From the NCBI GenBank assembly GCA_963697355.1, contig CAVONV010000004.1:372001-436000 (forward strand): 64,000 nucleotides of DNA. Reading direction: 5' to 3'. Positions 36,387 through 44,541 of the stretch are shown here, one piece after another; within the stretch, counting starts at the first letter, position 1; each line of letters opens with the position of its first letter. Origin of the DNA: CAVONV01 sp963697355. GTDB lineage: Bacteria > Acidobacteriota > Vicinamibacteria > Marinacidobacterales > DATDRI01. The notes below the pieces were generated by a model. The model did no database searches, was not told the DNA's origin, and saw only the letters and a list, made by a program, of their open reading frames with translations. The position numbers and the translations under genes were made by a program.

Positions 36387-39069
36387 TGTGGGTTCCTTTC
36401 ACTTCATTTTCTTCGTGTACTTCTTCCCATCCGTTAACCATGGCTTTGATGTTGGCCAACGGCGTGGGGCCGGTTGTGGTGAGATAGATGTGCATGATCA
36501 AAAATGCTGCGAAAAGCCACGCCAGCAGTGTATGGACCGGCGCGACGAAGCCAAGTCCTCCCATCATCTCTGCGACCCCCGGCCACCGTTCCGCCCCCCA
36601 GATCATCGCCCCGGTCAGAATCTGCAACGGCAAAAGGACGTTGAGGATGGCCAGATACGTCATTTGTTGCAGGGGATTGAGCTTACGCTCAGGCAACTTC
36701 TCAAAGGGATGAGGCTCTCCCCGGAAGATGCCGCGGACGTAGTAGAGCGATTGTTCGATGGCTTGGCTGAAGAAGCCTTTGGGCTCGGGGAGGTACTGCC
36801 GGATCTGTCCGCTGGCTAGGTGATAAAAGGCAGCAAGAAAGGCATTCAAAACGACGATAAACGCTACGATGTTGTGGACCTGAACGGCCGTGCTAAAACT
36901 GAGAAGTCGCACTGTACCGGGCATGTGGATTTCCAAACCCGTGATGATGAGCGTGATGATGGCGAGAGATTGGAGCCAATGCCACATCCGCTCATAGCCG
37001 GAGTACATATAGACTCGGTGGACTTTCGATTCACGGTGGGGAAGCGACTTCGCCGCTCGAAAACGCAGCAAACCGTGAACCGCCGCGCCGAACACCACGC
37101 CGAGAACCGCGAGGAGTCCGAGTATATTAGCCCATCTGATGCTGTCGTGACCCAAGACATATAGGCCTGAGGCCTGTGTATCCGGTCGATAAAACAACCG
37201 ACCTTCCTCGTCCCGAACGATCTCTCCATTGAGGGATACATTCGCGTCTTTGACGAGTTTCGGCACGACTCCGCCTGGGGCAAAGGACGACAGAATCAAC
37301 GGCTCGGTGATTCTCGAGCCCCTCTCGTGGCACGTTTGGCAATCCTTCGTTGCCCAATCACCCGTGGCCACGGTATGGTGGATTCCAAAGGGCTGAATCT
37401 CAGCTTCGATACGTGGATCTTCGAGACCCCGGTTCGAAAGGCGATCGCGAATCAGCGCGACCTTTTCCGGGGTGTCGAGTCGTAGTTCCGTGATAGCCAG
37501 CTCTCCGTCGTTATTGCCATCGAAGGCCTCGACGACCTCGGACACGTAGCCGTTGCCATCGAGATACGCGCTTTTGAGGTCCCTCAACAAGACCGGTCGC
37601 GCGGGATCGCCGGCCACCCAGTACCAAAAGCTCACCATGTTGTGAGGCACGAGAGACTTGGTGCCATCCATCTCCTGCCGTTCTAGAAGAACGGGTTGGT
37701 AACCCTCAATCAAGGTGTCGACTGTGATCCGGTCACCTTCGCCACCCCGGCACTCGATGGAGGGCTCGCCTTGCGGGGTGATAACGGTCCAATCGAACCT
37801 TCTTCGCGCCGGTGCGTAGAGATACGGAATGTGACAGGACTCGCAGCTCAGAACCGAGAAGTGCCGAGCTTGATAAGGAAGCCAATGGTGAGTTGCTTCG
37901 GCTTCGTGACAGGACTCGCAACGGCGCATGGAGGCAGTGAGCTCTGGAGCCAGAGATCCCTGGGTGACCTGACCTTTGGCAAACTGATGGCTCGGACGAT
38001 AGAGATATTCGCTGATGTCCATTCGGCGAGCATCGAATTTTAGATGAGCCGGCCGTGCGCTCGCGTCGCCCTGATGGTAGACGGGATTGTTCAGGGAGTG
38101 ATGACAATCGGTGCATTGGACGAGTCGCTCGGTATGAATGTCCCAGGCCCGGGATAGTTCTTGTTTCCCCGCGATGTTCATTCCCGAGTCCTTGATGCGC
38201 TGCAACGACAAGATCTGCCCGGTGGTCTCCGTGCTCCAATGATCCGGCATGCAGCCCGTCGTGATGATGGGCTTCGAGGGATCGACCTGGACGAGTCCGT
38301 GGCAAAGACCACAATTGTCGTCCCGAGGATCGATAATCCGGACGAAGTCTTTTTTCAAGAAACCGGCGGTATCGAAAGCATTGCGGTACCATCGCCATCC
38401 GTTGTCCGTTTCTCCTACGATGCCGCTTCCTTCCAAGGTTGCGGTCGCAGCCCAAGCGAACCGGCCGGAAGCGAGAGATTCCAATCGTTTCTCGTTGTTC
38501 GGATTCGGCATGTGGCACAGGAAGCAATTCATCTCGATGTTACCCGACTCGTTCCAATCCCAAGGGGTCACTTCCCCCGTTTCGGGATCTGCAACATGCG
38601 TATCCGGATGGGCGGCTGTGGTGGGTTCGAGTGCGCTCAAAGGACCACCACCCCGACTGAAAAAAGCCGGACCGCCACCGACGTGACGCGCTCCTATGAG
38701 TTGGATCCAAGCGGCGGTCCCGAGATCGATCCGCTCGTCTCCTTCGGGGCTCAAGTACCGGTAGATGAGCGGATTCCATCGGCCAAACGATCCCGGGCTC
38801 GTATCCCACGGCCGCCCGCTGGCAGTTTGCCCCGCGGGGCCCGAACTTTGAAATCCGACGTCAGAATGGAAGCTATGTGATGCGATGAAGTCCGTGTCGT
38901 GGCAGTTGCCGCAGGTCTTCATCGTCGAGACCGGCTTGCCGGATTCCAGTACATGCTTCCCGTCGGAGTCCAGTACTCGGAATTGGGGGTGCATCAAGCT
39001 CGATTGAGCGACGACCGGGGAGGTAGAGGAGACGAGGAGTGCGGCCAAGACGATGCCGATCCGCTTCAT
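36346..39069 (-). CDS. Heptahaem cytochrome c fused to a membrane cytochrome b domain
   Basis: The protein has 907 residues: a signal peptide (1-21), then a periplasmic domain with seven CXXCH haem c motifs (residues 53, 182, 253, 319, 384, 409, 577), then five membrane helices (about 645-672, 697-714, 727-750, 802-822, 841-866). The last four helices form a Ni-hydrogenase/thiosulfate-reductase-type cytochrome b with candidate haem ligands in ERMWHW, VQVHNIVAF, AFYHLASG, FVAPVHTLL and LIMHIY. A canonical EF-hand loop (Asp517, Asn519, Asp521, Gly522, Glu528) lies between haems six and seven. It is a single-chain route between quinones and periplasmic redox partners. Its start overlaps the octahaem gene by four bases. 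Confidence 0.9.
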   Translation of the reverse strand: MKRIGIVLAALLVSSTSPVVAQSSLMHPQFRVLDSDGKHVLESGKPVSTMKTCGNCHDTDFIASHSFHSDVGFQSSGPAGQTASGRPWDTSPGSFGRWNPLIYRYLSPEGDERIDLGTAAWIQLIGARHVGGGPAFFSRGGGPLSALEPTTAAHPDTHVADPETGEVTPWDWNESGNIEMNCFLCHMPNPNNEKRLESLASGRFAWAATATLEGSGIVGETDNGWRWYRNAFDTAGFLKKDFVRIIDPRDDNCGLCHGLVQVDPSKPIITTGCMPDHWSTETTGQILSLQRIKDSGMNIAGKQELSRAWDIHTERLVQCTDCHHSLNNPVYHQGDASARPAHLKFDARRMDISEYLYRPSHQFAKGQVTQGSLAPELTASMRRCESCHEAEATHHWLPYQARHFSVLSCESCHIPYLYAPARRRFDWTVITPQGEPSIECRGGEGDRITVDTLIEGYQPVLLERQEMDGTKSLVPHNMVSFWYWVAGDPARPVLLRDLKSAYLDGNGYVSEVVEAFDGNNDGELAITELRLDTPEKVALIRDRLSNRGLEDPRIEAEIQPFGIHHTVATGDWATKDCQTCHERGSRITEPLILSSFAPGGVVPKLVKDANVSLNGEIVRDEEGRLFYRPDTQASGLYVLGHDSIRWANILGLLAVLGVVFGAAVHGLLRFRAAKSLPHRESKVHRVYMYSGYERMWHWLQSLAIITLIITGLEIHMPGTVRLLSFSTAVQVHNIVAFIVVLNAFLAAFYHLASGQIRQYLPEPKGFFSQAIEQSLYYVRGIFRGEPHPFEKLPERKLNPLQQMTYLAILNVLLPLQILTGAMIWGAERWPGVAEMMGGLGFVAPVHTLLAWLFAAFLIMHIYLTTTGPTPLANIKAMVNGWEEVHEENEVKGTHNESGVERQEPSRA

Positions 39070-40541
39070 GAGCCTGCCCCCTGTGCCGTCACGGTCTTTA
39101 ATATTCTCTTTCGTCCGCCCCAGTGGATGGGATCGCCCTGGTATCCCAAAGCGTCCCAGTCCATTCGACCCTCTTCACCGTGACAGTTTTTGCACTGCAA
39201 CGCCTCGCCCTTGGAAGAAACCATATGGGTCATGGTCCAAAACATCTCCGTGGGGGCAAAGTCATATTCGCCGCTATAGGCGAGTCCCGTCACCTCCGAT
39301 CCCAAACGCGCTGCCTTGTCCCAGTCGAAATCGGTCCAATATCCTCCCTCGCCTGCTACCTTGGGTTGTATGAAGTAGCGGTGGTTCTTGTCGTAGATTT
39401 GTTTGCCTCGGTGAACTTTGAAAGGCCAAATCTTAGCGGTGGGATCCGTGATATCACCCAAAGGCGGATTCAAACGAGTGGGAGTGGTCGGGTCGATCGT
39501 GTCGCCCAGAAGGTAGCGGTCTACGGTGCCGTTGTACCAATAGTACTCGGGCATCAGCTCTTTCTCGTAAACGAACCGGCCTTTGATCTTGAGATACTCA
39601 TGTAAGCTCTCTTCTTCGTCCCGACCTGCTTCGGACCAGTCCCAATGTGTCTTGGTCGCCTCCCTCAGCGCCACGTAGGGTATGTGACAAGTCGCACAAG
39701 CGACGGCCTGAGTGTGCGTATTGATGCGTTCGTCTCGATGCGCTCTCTCATCGTGACATTCCGTGCAGTCGAGGTGGTTGGACGCATCCACGCTGACGGA
39801 GATCGCTCGTCCTCGAATGATGTGATCCTTCGTTTTGTGACAGTCGATGCAGATGAGGTCGTGTTTCCCCATGTGGATGTCCAGACTCTCGCGTGGGTAA
39901 GTCAAGCTCGAGTCCAGGTCTCCGTGCTTGACCGCATCACCTCCACCGCCTCGAAAGTGGCAGCTGCCGCAGTTGTCTCGCTTCGGCCAACCGACGCTCT
40001 TTGCTGCTGCGACTAGGTCGACGCCCTCTGCGGGCAAACCGCTTTGCGCTTTTCGATAGGTCCCCGACCAGTCGTGACACACCAGGCAGTCGGCGTTTTC
40101 AGCGATCGAGAAATCATAGGTCTCGTCCGACCACCCGTATCCGGCGTGACAAGAGGTGCAGGACGGCCAGTTGCTTTGGACACCAATACAGAAATTATTA
40201 ATGAGGTTTTTCTTGCCGACTCGGACGGGCTCACTCCTGCCGGGAAGAAGGACGGGATCGCCTTCCCACTTGAAGTGCGCGGTGTGGATGATTTGTTGAG
40301 CGGCATCGGGATGACATTTCAAGCAGGCGCGTGTCACGGCCGGGCCGTTTTCCAAGGGGCCGGTGATGAGCCCGGTGTGGTCGGTATGAGGGAGCCGTTG
40401 GGGCAGTTGCGAGTTGGGATCCAAAGGGCGCTTTTCAGCTTGGGGGAAGAAATAGATGATGGGGATGACGAGAAGCCCCAAAACCAGAAGGGAGCCAAGA
40501 ATCACCGGAAGCCCCGTTTTCCACTTGTCCTGCCTCACCAA
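39066..40541 (-). CDS. Octahaem c-type cytochrome, tetrathionate reductase (OTR) family
   Basis: The protein has 491 residues with an N-terminal membrane anchor or uncleaved signal (about 9-32) and eight CXXCH motifs (residues 73, 128, 152, 191, 231, 259, 282, 450). The spacing and segments such as NNFCIGVQSNWPSCTSCHAG and VACATCHIPYVALREATKTH match the octahaem tetrathionate reductase family. OTR from Shewanella reduces tetrathionate, nitrite and hydroxylamine in vitro through a lysine-ligated haem, and the in vivo substrate of relatives is unsettled. It is the first gene of the minus-strand operon with the cytochrome b/c fusion and the two YeeE/YedE halves, which favours a sulfur oxyanion as substrate. 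Confidence 0.92.
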   Translation of the reverse strand: MVRQDKWKTGLPVILGSLLVLGLLVIPIIYFFPQAEKRPLDPNSQLPQRLPHTDHTGLITGPLENGPAVTRACLKCHPDAAQQIIHTAHFKWEGDPVLLPGRSEPVRVGKKNLINNFCIGVQSNWPSCTSCHAGYGWSDETYDFSIAENADCLVCHDWSGTYRKAQSGLPAEGVDLVAAAKSVGWPKRDNCGSCHFRGGGGDAVKHGDLDSSLTYPRESLDIHMGKHDLICIDCHKTKDHIIRGRAISVSVDASNHLDCTECHDERAHRDERINTHTQAVACATCHIPYVALREATKTHWDWSEAGRDEEESLHEYLKIKGRFVYEKELMPEYYWYNGTVDRYLLGDTIDPTTPTRLNPPLGDITDPTAKIWPFKVHRGKQIYDKNHRYFIQPKVAGEGGYWTDFDWDKAARLGSEVTGLAYSGEYDFAPTEMFWTMTHMVSSKGEALQCKNCHGEEGRMDWDALGYQGDPIHWGGRKRILKTVTAQGAGS

Positions 40542-40674
40542 GCTCCACCTCCTCTAAGGAATCGAGCGCCAGCCACAGCGCATTCTATCAAGTCCGAGCT
40601 GTTGTCGCGCGGTGGTCCCCTACCGATATTTCGAGGCACGGTCACCACAAGAGGTTCCCGACTTGAGGCCCCAA

Positions 40675-40710
40675 GCGTTCGGAAAGGGGTCAGACCCCAC
40701 GCGTTCGGAA
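40675..40710. repeat. Perfect palindrome flanked by a 10-bp direct repeat
   Basis: GGGGTCAGACCCC (40686-40698) lies between two copies of GCGTTCGGAA (40675-40684 and 40701-40710). The palindrome is of the type seen in extragenic REP elements; it is in the divergent region between the octahaem operon and the uracil-DNA glycosylase gene and could also be an operator. Confidence 0.5.
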
Positions 40711-40818
40711 TGTGTGGAAGACTCGATTTCAGTGCACCTAGGAATCTGGAACTGTCGATATCAACGGCGGTAGACATCGTACCGAGCCCTAGTACCAAAG
40801 CAGTGTAAGATCTTGCCC

Positions 40819-41532
40819 ATGGCAAAGACACAAAGTCCTGACAAAGCTTTTGCCGCGCTGGCCCGCCGCGTCGTGGCTTGCCGTCAATGTCCCCGGCTCG
40901 TAGACCACCGGGAGAACGTCCAGACAACCAAGACGCTTCGCTTCGCCGACCAGGATTACTGGGGTAAGCCACTTCCCGCGTTCGGCGACCCGCGAGCCCG
41001 GCTTCTGATCGTAGGTTTGGCTCCCGCTGCACACGGCGCAAATCGGACCGGCCGTATGTTTACCGGAGATCGGAGTGGGGATTGGCTCTTTGAAACGCTT
41101 CATCGCTTTGGCTTTGCCACCCAATCGGAATCGACGGATCGCGCGGACGGTCTAGAGTTGAACGACTGCTGTATTACCGCTGTCTCGAGGTGCGCGCCTC
41201 CTGGCAACAAACCCACCTCCCAAGAGATCGAGACCTGTCGCGGCCACATGGTTCGAGAGCTCGAGATTCTCGACGATGTTCGTGTCGTTGTCGGTCTCGG
41301 GAAGATAGCTTTCGATGGCTTCCTTGCCGCCTGGCGTGACTCAGGACTCGCGATACCCAAACCCAAGCCCAAATTCGGGCATGGAAGCGCGGCAACTCTC
41401 CAGGGTCGGGCGAGGGAAGTGCTTCTTCTTGGAAGCTACCACCCGAGCCAGCAGAACACCTTTACTGGGCGACTGACCGCGCCGATGTTCCATCAAGTTT
41501 TTCGGAAGGCACGCCAGGCTCTAGACCAATGA
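40819..41532 (+). CDS. Family 5 uracil-DNA glycosylase (UDGb type)
   Basis: It removes uracil (and in family 5 also hypoxanthine and other deaminated bases) from DNA. Motif A is GLAPAAHGANRTGRMFTGD, and the family 5 enzymes lack the classical catalytic Asp or Asn at this site, as here. The second motif is GSYHPSQQNTFTGR with the conserved His. Four cysteines suited to a 4Fe-4S cluster are present, beginning CRQCPRL near residue 22. I took the ATG at 40819 rather than a TTG two codons upstream. The 237-residue length is normal. It is transcribed away from the cytochrome operon. Confidence 0.93.
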   Translation: MAKTQSPDKAFAALARRVVACRQCPRLVDHRENVQTTKTLRFADQDYWGKPLPAFGDPRARLLIVGLAPAAHGANRTGRMFTGDRSGDWLFETLHRFGFATQSESTDRADGLELNDCCITAVSRCAPPGNKPTSQEIETCRGHMVRELEILDDVRVVVGLGKIAFDGFLAAWRDSGLAIPKPKPKFGHGSAATLQGRAREVLLLGSYHPSQQNTFTGRLTAPMFHQVFRKARQALDQ

Positions 41533-41645
41533 GCCAGATATGCTCTCCCGACCTCCTCTCGAGTCTCCCCTGTGGGGTGGAGTTGACGTCGGGGAGTGCC
41601 GGAACTTAGACTGAATATTGGCCTTTCTGCAGCCGGAGGTGAACC

Positions 41646-43346
41646 ATGGAGAGCGGTGGGGAAGAGCGTGCGGGTGACGGTGCGGTCACCAAGCAAGGTC
41701 AACAGATCCTCAAAGAAGTGCTCGGGGATCGCTACGAAGTTGTTGCCAAACTTGGCTCCGGAGCGTTTGGAGACGTTTTTCGTGCACGCGACAATGTTCT
41801 CGAGCGTGAGGTGGCGATCAAACGCATCCGGCTGGATGCCTTTGCCGACCCGGACCAGCTCGAGGAAGTAAAGAAACGTTTCCTGCGTGAAGCGCAAGTG
41901 GCCGCCCGCCTCCGACACCCCAACATTGTCACCACATATGATGTCGTTTCCACGTCTGCGGGTAGCTTCATCGTCATGGAGCTAGTGGAAGGTCGGACGC
42001 TCCAGTCGATACTGAAGACCGAGTCTCAGTTGAGCCTGGACAAGACCATCGACGTTCTTTCCCAGGTCGCATCGGCCTTGGAGCACGCGCACCAGAATCA
42101 AGTGATCCATCGTGATGTGAAGCCCGGCAACATCATGATCGAGCCGTCGGGCCAAGCAAAGGTCATGGACTTCGGTATCGCGAAGCTGGAATCCGGTAAG
42201 AATCTGACGGCGACAGGAGGCATTTTGGGTACTCCCAACTACATGTCTCCAGAACAGGCGCGCGGTTCGAAGATCGATGGACGCTCCGACGTCTTCGCGC
42301 TCGGATGCATCCTCTATGAATGTTTGAGCGGTCAAAAAGCCTTCAAGGGTGACAGTATCACGGCGATTCTGCTGAGCATTCTGAGTGACGACCCTGCGCC
42401 GTTCGATTTCGAAGCCAAGGGTCTGCCGCCCGCCCTGAGTGGCGTCTTGCGCAAGGCAACAGCCAAAGAGCCTGGAGAACGATACGCCGCCGCGACAGAG
42501 TTGATGGAAGGACTCCGAGCCGTGAAGGAAGGTCACACTGCAGGCGTAGAAGTCGGCCAATCCGTCAGCCCAGTGGTACCCCGAGCGCCGTCCCCGGAAG
42601 CCGAAAGCTCGACCGAGCGGAGTAAGAAACCTGTTTTTGTCATCGGAGGCCTTGTTGCCCTCATTGTGGCTTTCGGCTTGCTTTTGGGCACGGGCATTCT
42701 GAGCGATGACTCGGGCAGCGCTCCACCACCATCAGCAGGGGCCGAAGAGGAGGGCGGGCTCGTCGTCGAGGAAGAATTGGGTTTCTTTGGAAAGGTTTTG
42801 GGCAAGGAGCCCAGGCTATTCATCACGGTTCCTGCGGATACCGAGCTGGTTTTCGAGCTCGAGGAGGCGCTCAGTTCGGAGACCGCGAGCGTTGGCGACA
42901 CTTTCACGGCCGCAGTCGCGGGTGCGATATCCATCGAGGGGATCGAAGCGGTGCCCGTGGGAAGCCAATTGAGAGGACACGTCTCCCACGCTGCGCCGGC
43001 GGGGAAAGTTTCGGGGCGCGGTGAGTTGACGCTCGAGCTCGACCGTCTCGTGCTGGCCGATGGCTCGCAGATCGATATCCGGGCGAATCCGTTGTCTTTC
43101 AAAGCCCGCGGTACCAAGAAAAAAGACGCCGGGATTGTCGGTGGGCTGGCGGGAATCGGTGCCGCGGTGGGCGGAATCATAGGTGGCAAGAAGGGAGCGG
43201 TGATTGGAGGTGCGGCGGGCGGTTCCGCTGGAGCCGGTGTCGTTCTTTCTACCAAAGGTCAGGAAGTCGTTTTGGGGGAGAACCAGTCGCTTGCGATTCA
43301 ACTCCTGGAGCCCATCTCAGTAACCAGCAAGAAAACACTTGAATAA
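41646..43346 (+). CDS. Membrane-anchored Ser/Thr protein kinase with a glycine-zipper outer domain
   Basis: The protein has 566 residues. The cytoplasmic Hanks-type kinase is complete: LGSGAFGDVF glycine loop, Lys59 in VAIK, HRDVKPGN (Asp157), DFG at 175-177, and GTPNYMSPEQ. A proline/acid linker leads to one membrane helix (about 329-351). The outer part is a beta-rich domain (about 390-485) followed by a long glycine-rich stretch (GIVGGLAGIGAAVGGIIGGK and beyond to about 540), like glycine zippers in envelope proteins. PASTA repeats are absent. The ATG follows GGAGGTGAACC. What signal it senses is unknown. Confidence 0.92.
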   Translation: MESGGEERAGDGAVTKQGQQILKEVLGDRYEVVAKLGSGAFGDVFRARDNVLEREVAIKRIRLDAFADPDQLEEVKKRFLREAQVAARLRHPNIVTTYDVVSTSAGSFIVMELVEGRTLQSILKTESQLSLDKTIDVLSQVASALEHAHQNQVIHRDVKPGNIMIEPSGQAKVMDFGIAKLESGKNLTATGGILGTPNYMSPEQARGSKIDGRSDVFALGCILYECLSGQKAFKGDSITAILLSILSDDPAPFDFEAKGLPPALSGVLRKATAKEPGERYAAATELMEGLRAVKEGHTAGVEVGQSVSPVVPRAPSPEAESSTERSKKPVFVIGGLVALIVAFGLLLGTGILSDDSGSAPPPSAGAEEEGGLVVEEELGFFGKVLGKEPRLFITVPADTELVFELEEALSSETASVGDTFTAAVAGAISIEGIEAVPVGSQLRGHVSHAAPAGKVSGRGELTLELDRLVLADGSQIDIRANPLSFKARGTKKKDAGIVGGLAGIGAAVGGIIGGKKGAVIGGAAGGSAGAGVVLSTKGQEVVLGENQSLAIQLLEPISVTSKKTLE

Positions 43347-43451
43347 CCCAACTGCTCGCTGGCGCGTCAGGCACTGCACTCTTTCTAAGGATGGCAATCC
43401 CGGATTGACTTGATAAGTGAGAACACTGTGATTGACCACTATCTTCTGTGA

Positions 43452-44261
43452 CTATCCGCCGAGCTGTTCAGCTCTAATAACTCCATTTCTGATGGCTTCG
43501 CTGACGGCTGCCCGAAAGCCAAGTTTATCGAGGGTGAACACACATTCCACGGAAATCCCGCCGGGCGTACAAGCTTCATTCATGAGCTCGTTGGGCGGAA
43601 CCGGCCGCTTTTTCCAGACTTCCATTGCACCGACAATCGTCTGATGAGTGATCTTCGTCGCCGTCGCTTTATCGAGGCCCATTCGGACGCCGGCATCGAC
43701 CATGGACTGAGCGAACAAGTAGATTGCGGCAGGACTGCTCAACGCCGTGGCGGTGTTCATGTGTTCTTCCCCTAAAACGGCTACTTCCCCCAGCGCTTCG
43801 AACAACGTGAGAATGTCCTTTCGCTGGGATTCAGAGACATAGGGGTTGAAGGCGATGGCCGCAATCCCTTGGCCTACTTGACTGGGCGGATTGGGCAGAG
43901 CCCTCACAATCGGTTGCTGTTCCCCCAAGACGCGATAAGTTCTCATCGGCATTCCGGCGGCCAGAGTGACAATGACCTTCCCGACTCCGATGGAGGATTG
44001 GCTGAGATCGTCGACGACTTTCGGGACAACTTGTGGGCGCACATTGATGAAAACATAATCACCATGCAGAACGGCCTCCCTATTGTCTGGTGTCGTTTGA
44101 ACCGAAAACAAACGAGTTAGCAGGTCACGCCGTTCCGCGTCCGGGTCGCTCACCATCAACTGCTGCGGTGAGACCGTCTTTGAATGGGTAAGATTCTCGA
44201 TGATGATTTCCGTGATGTGCCCCCCGCCTAGAAAAGCAATGGGTTTGTTTTCTATGCTCAA
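43452..44261 (-). CDS. proC: Pyrroline-5-carboxylate reductase
   Basis: It reduces 1-pyrroline-5-carboxylate to L-proline with NAD(P)H in the cytoplasm. The N-terminal Rossmann motif is IAFLGGGHITEIIIENL, and the C-terminal family signature lies around PVPPNELMNEACTPGGISVE. The ALSSPAAIYLFAQSMVDAGV segment is the dimer helix region. The 269-residue length is standard. It converges with the kinase gene and appears to be a single-gene unit. Confidence 0.93.
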   Translation of the reverse strand: MSIENKPIAFLGGGHITEIIIENLTHSKTVSPQQLMVSDPDAERRDLLTRLFSVQTTPDNREAVLHGDYVFINVRPQVVPKVVDDLSQSSIGVGKVIVTLAAGMPMRTYRVLGEQQPIVRALPNPPSQVGQGIAAIAFNPYVSESQRKDILTLFEALGEVAVLGEEHMNTATALSSPAAIYLFAQSMVDAGVRMGLDKATATKITHQTIVGAMEVWKKRPVPPNELMNEACTPGGISVECVFTLDKLGFRAAVSEAIRNGVIRAEQLGG

Positions 44262-44541
44262 ATGGGTCCTCCTGCTGACTCTCGATGCTCGGGGCGAGCT
44301 GTCAACGGTATCGAGGAAGTGATTGGTGCGGCAATGAAGGGCAGCCGAACGACCGCCGATTGCAGCATCCTCATAGGCAAGTTAGCTTTTCTCGGCAGCA
44401 GCCCTGAAAAACGTGTAACAAAAAACACCTTCTCTCGGATCGTAACCGTGGACGTATTCTCCATTCATGGCCTTTGAGTCTCTACGGTGCTCTTGCCGGC
44501 GAAGGTGCCGACCACAATGGCTTGTTGCACCGGTCCTTGCG

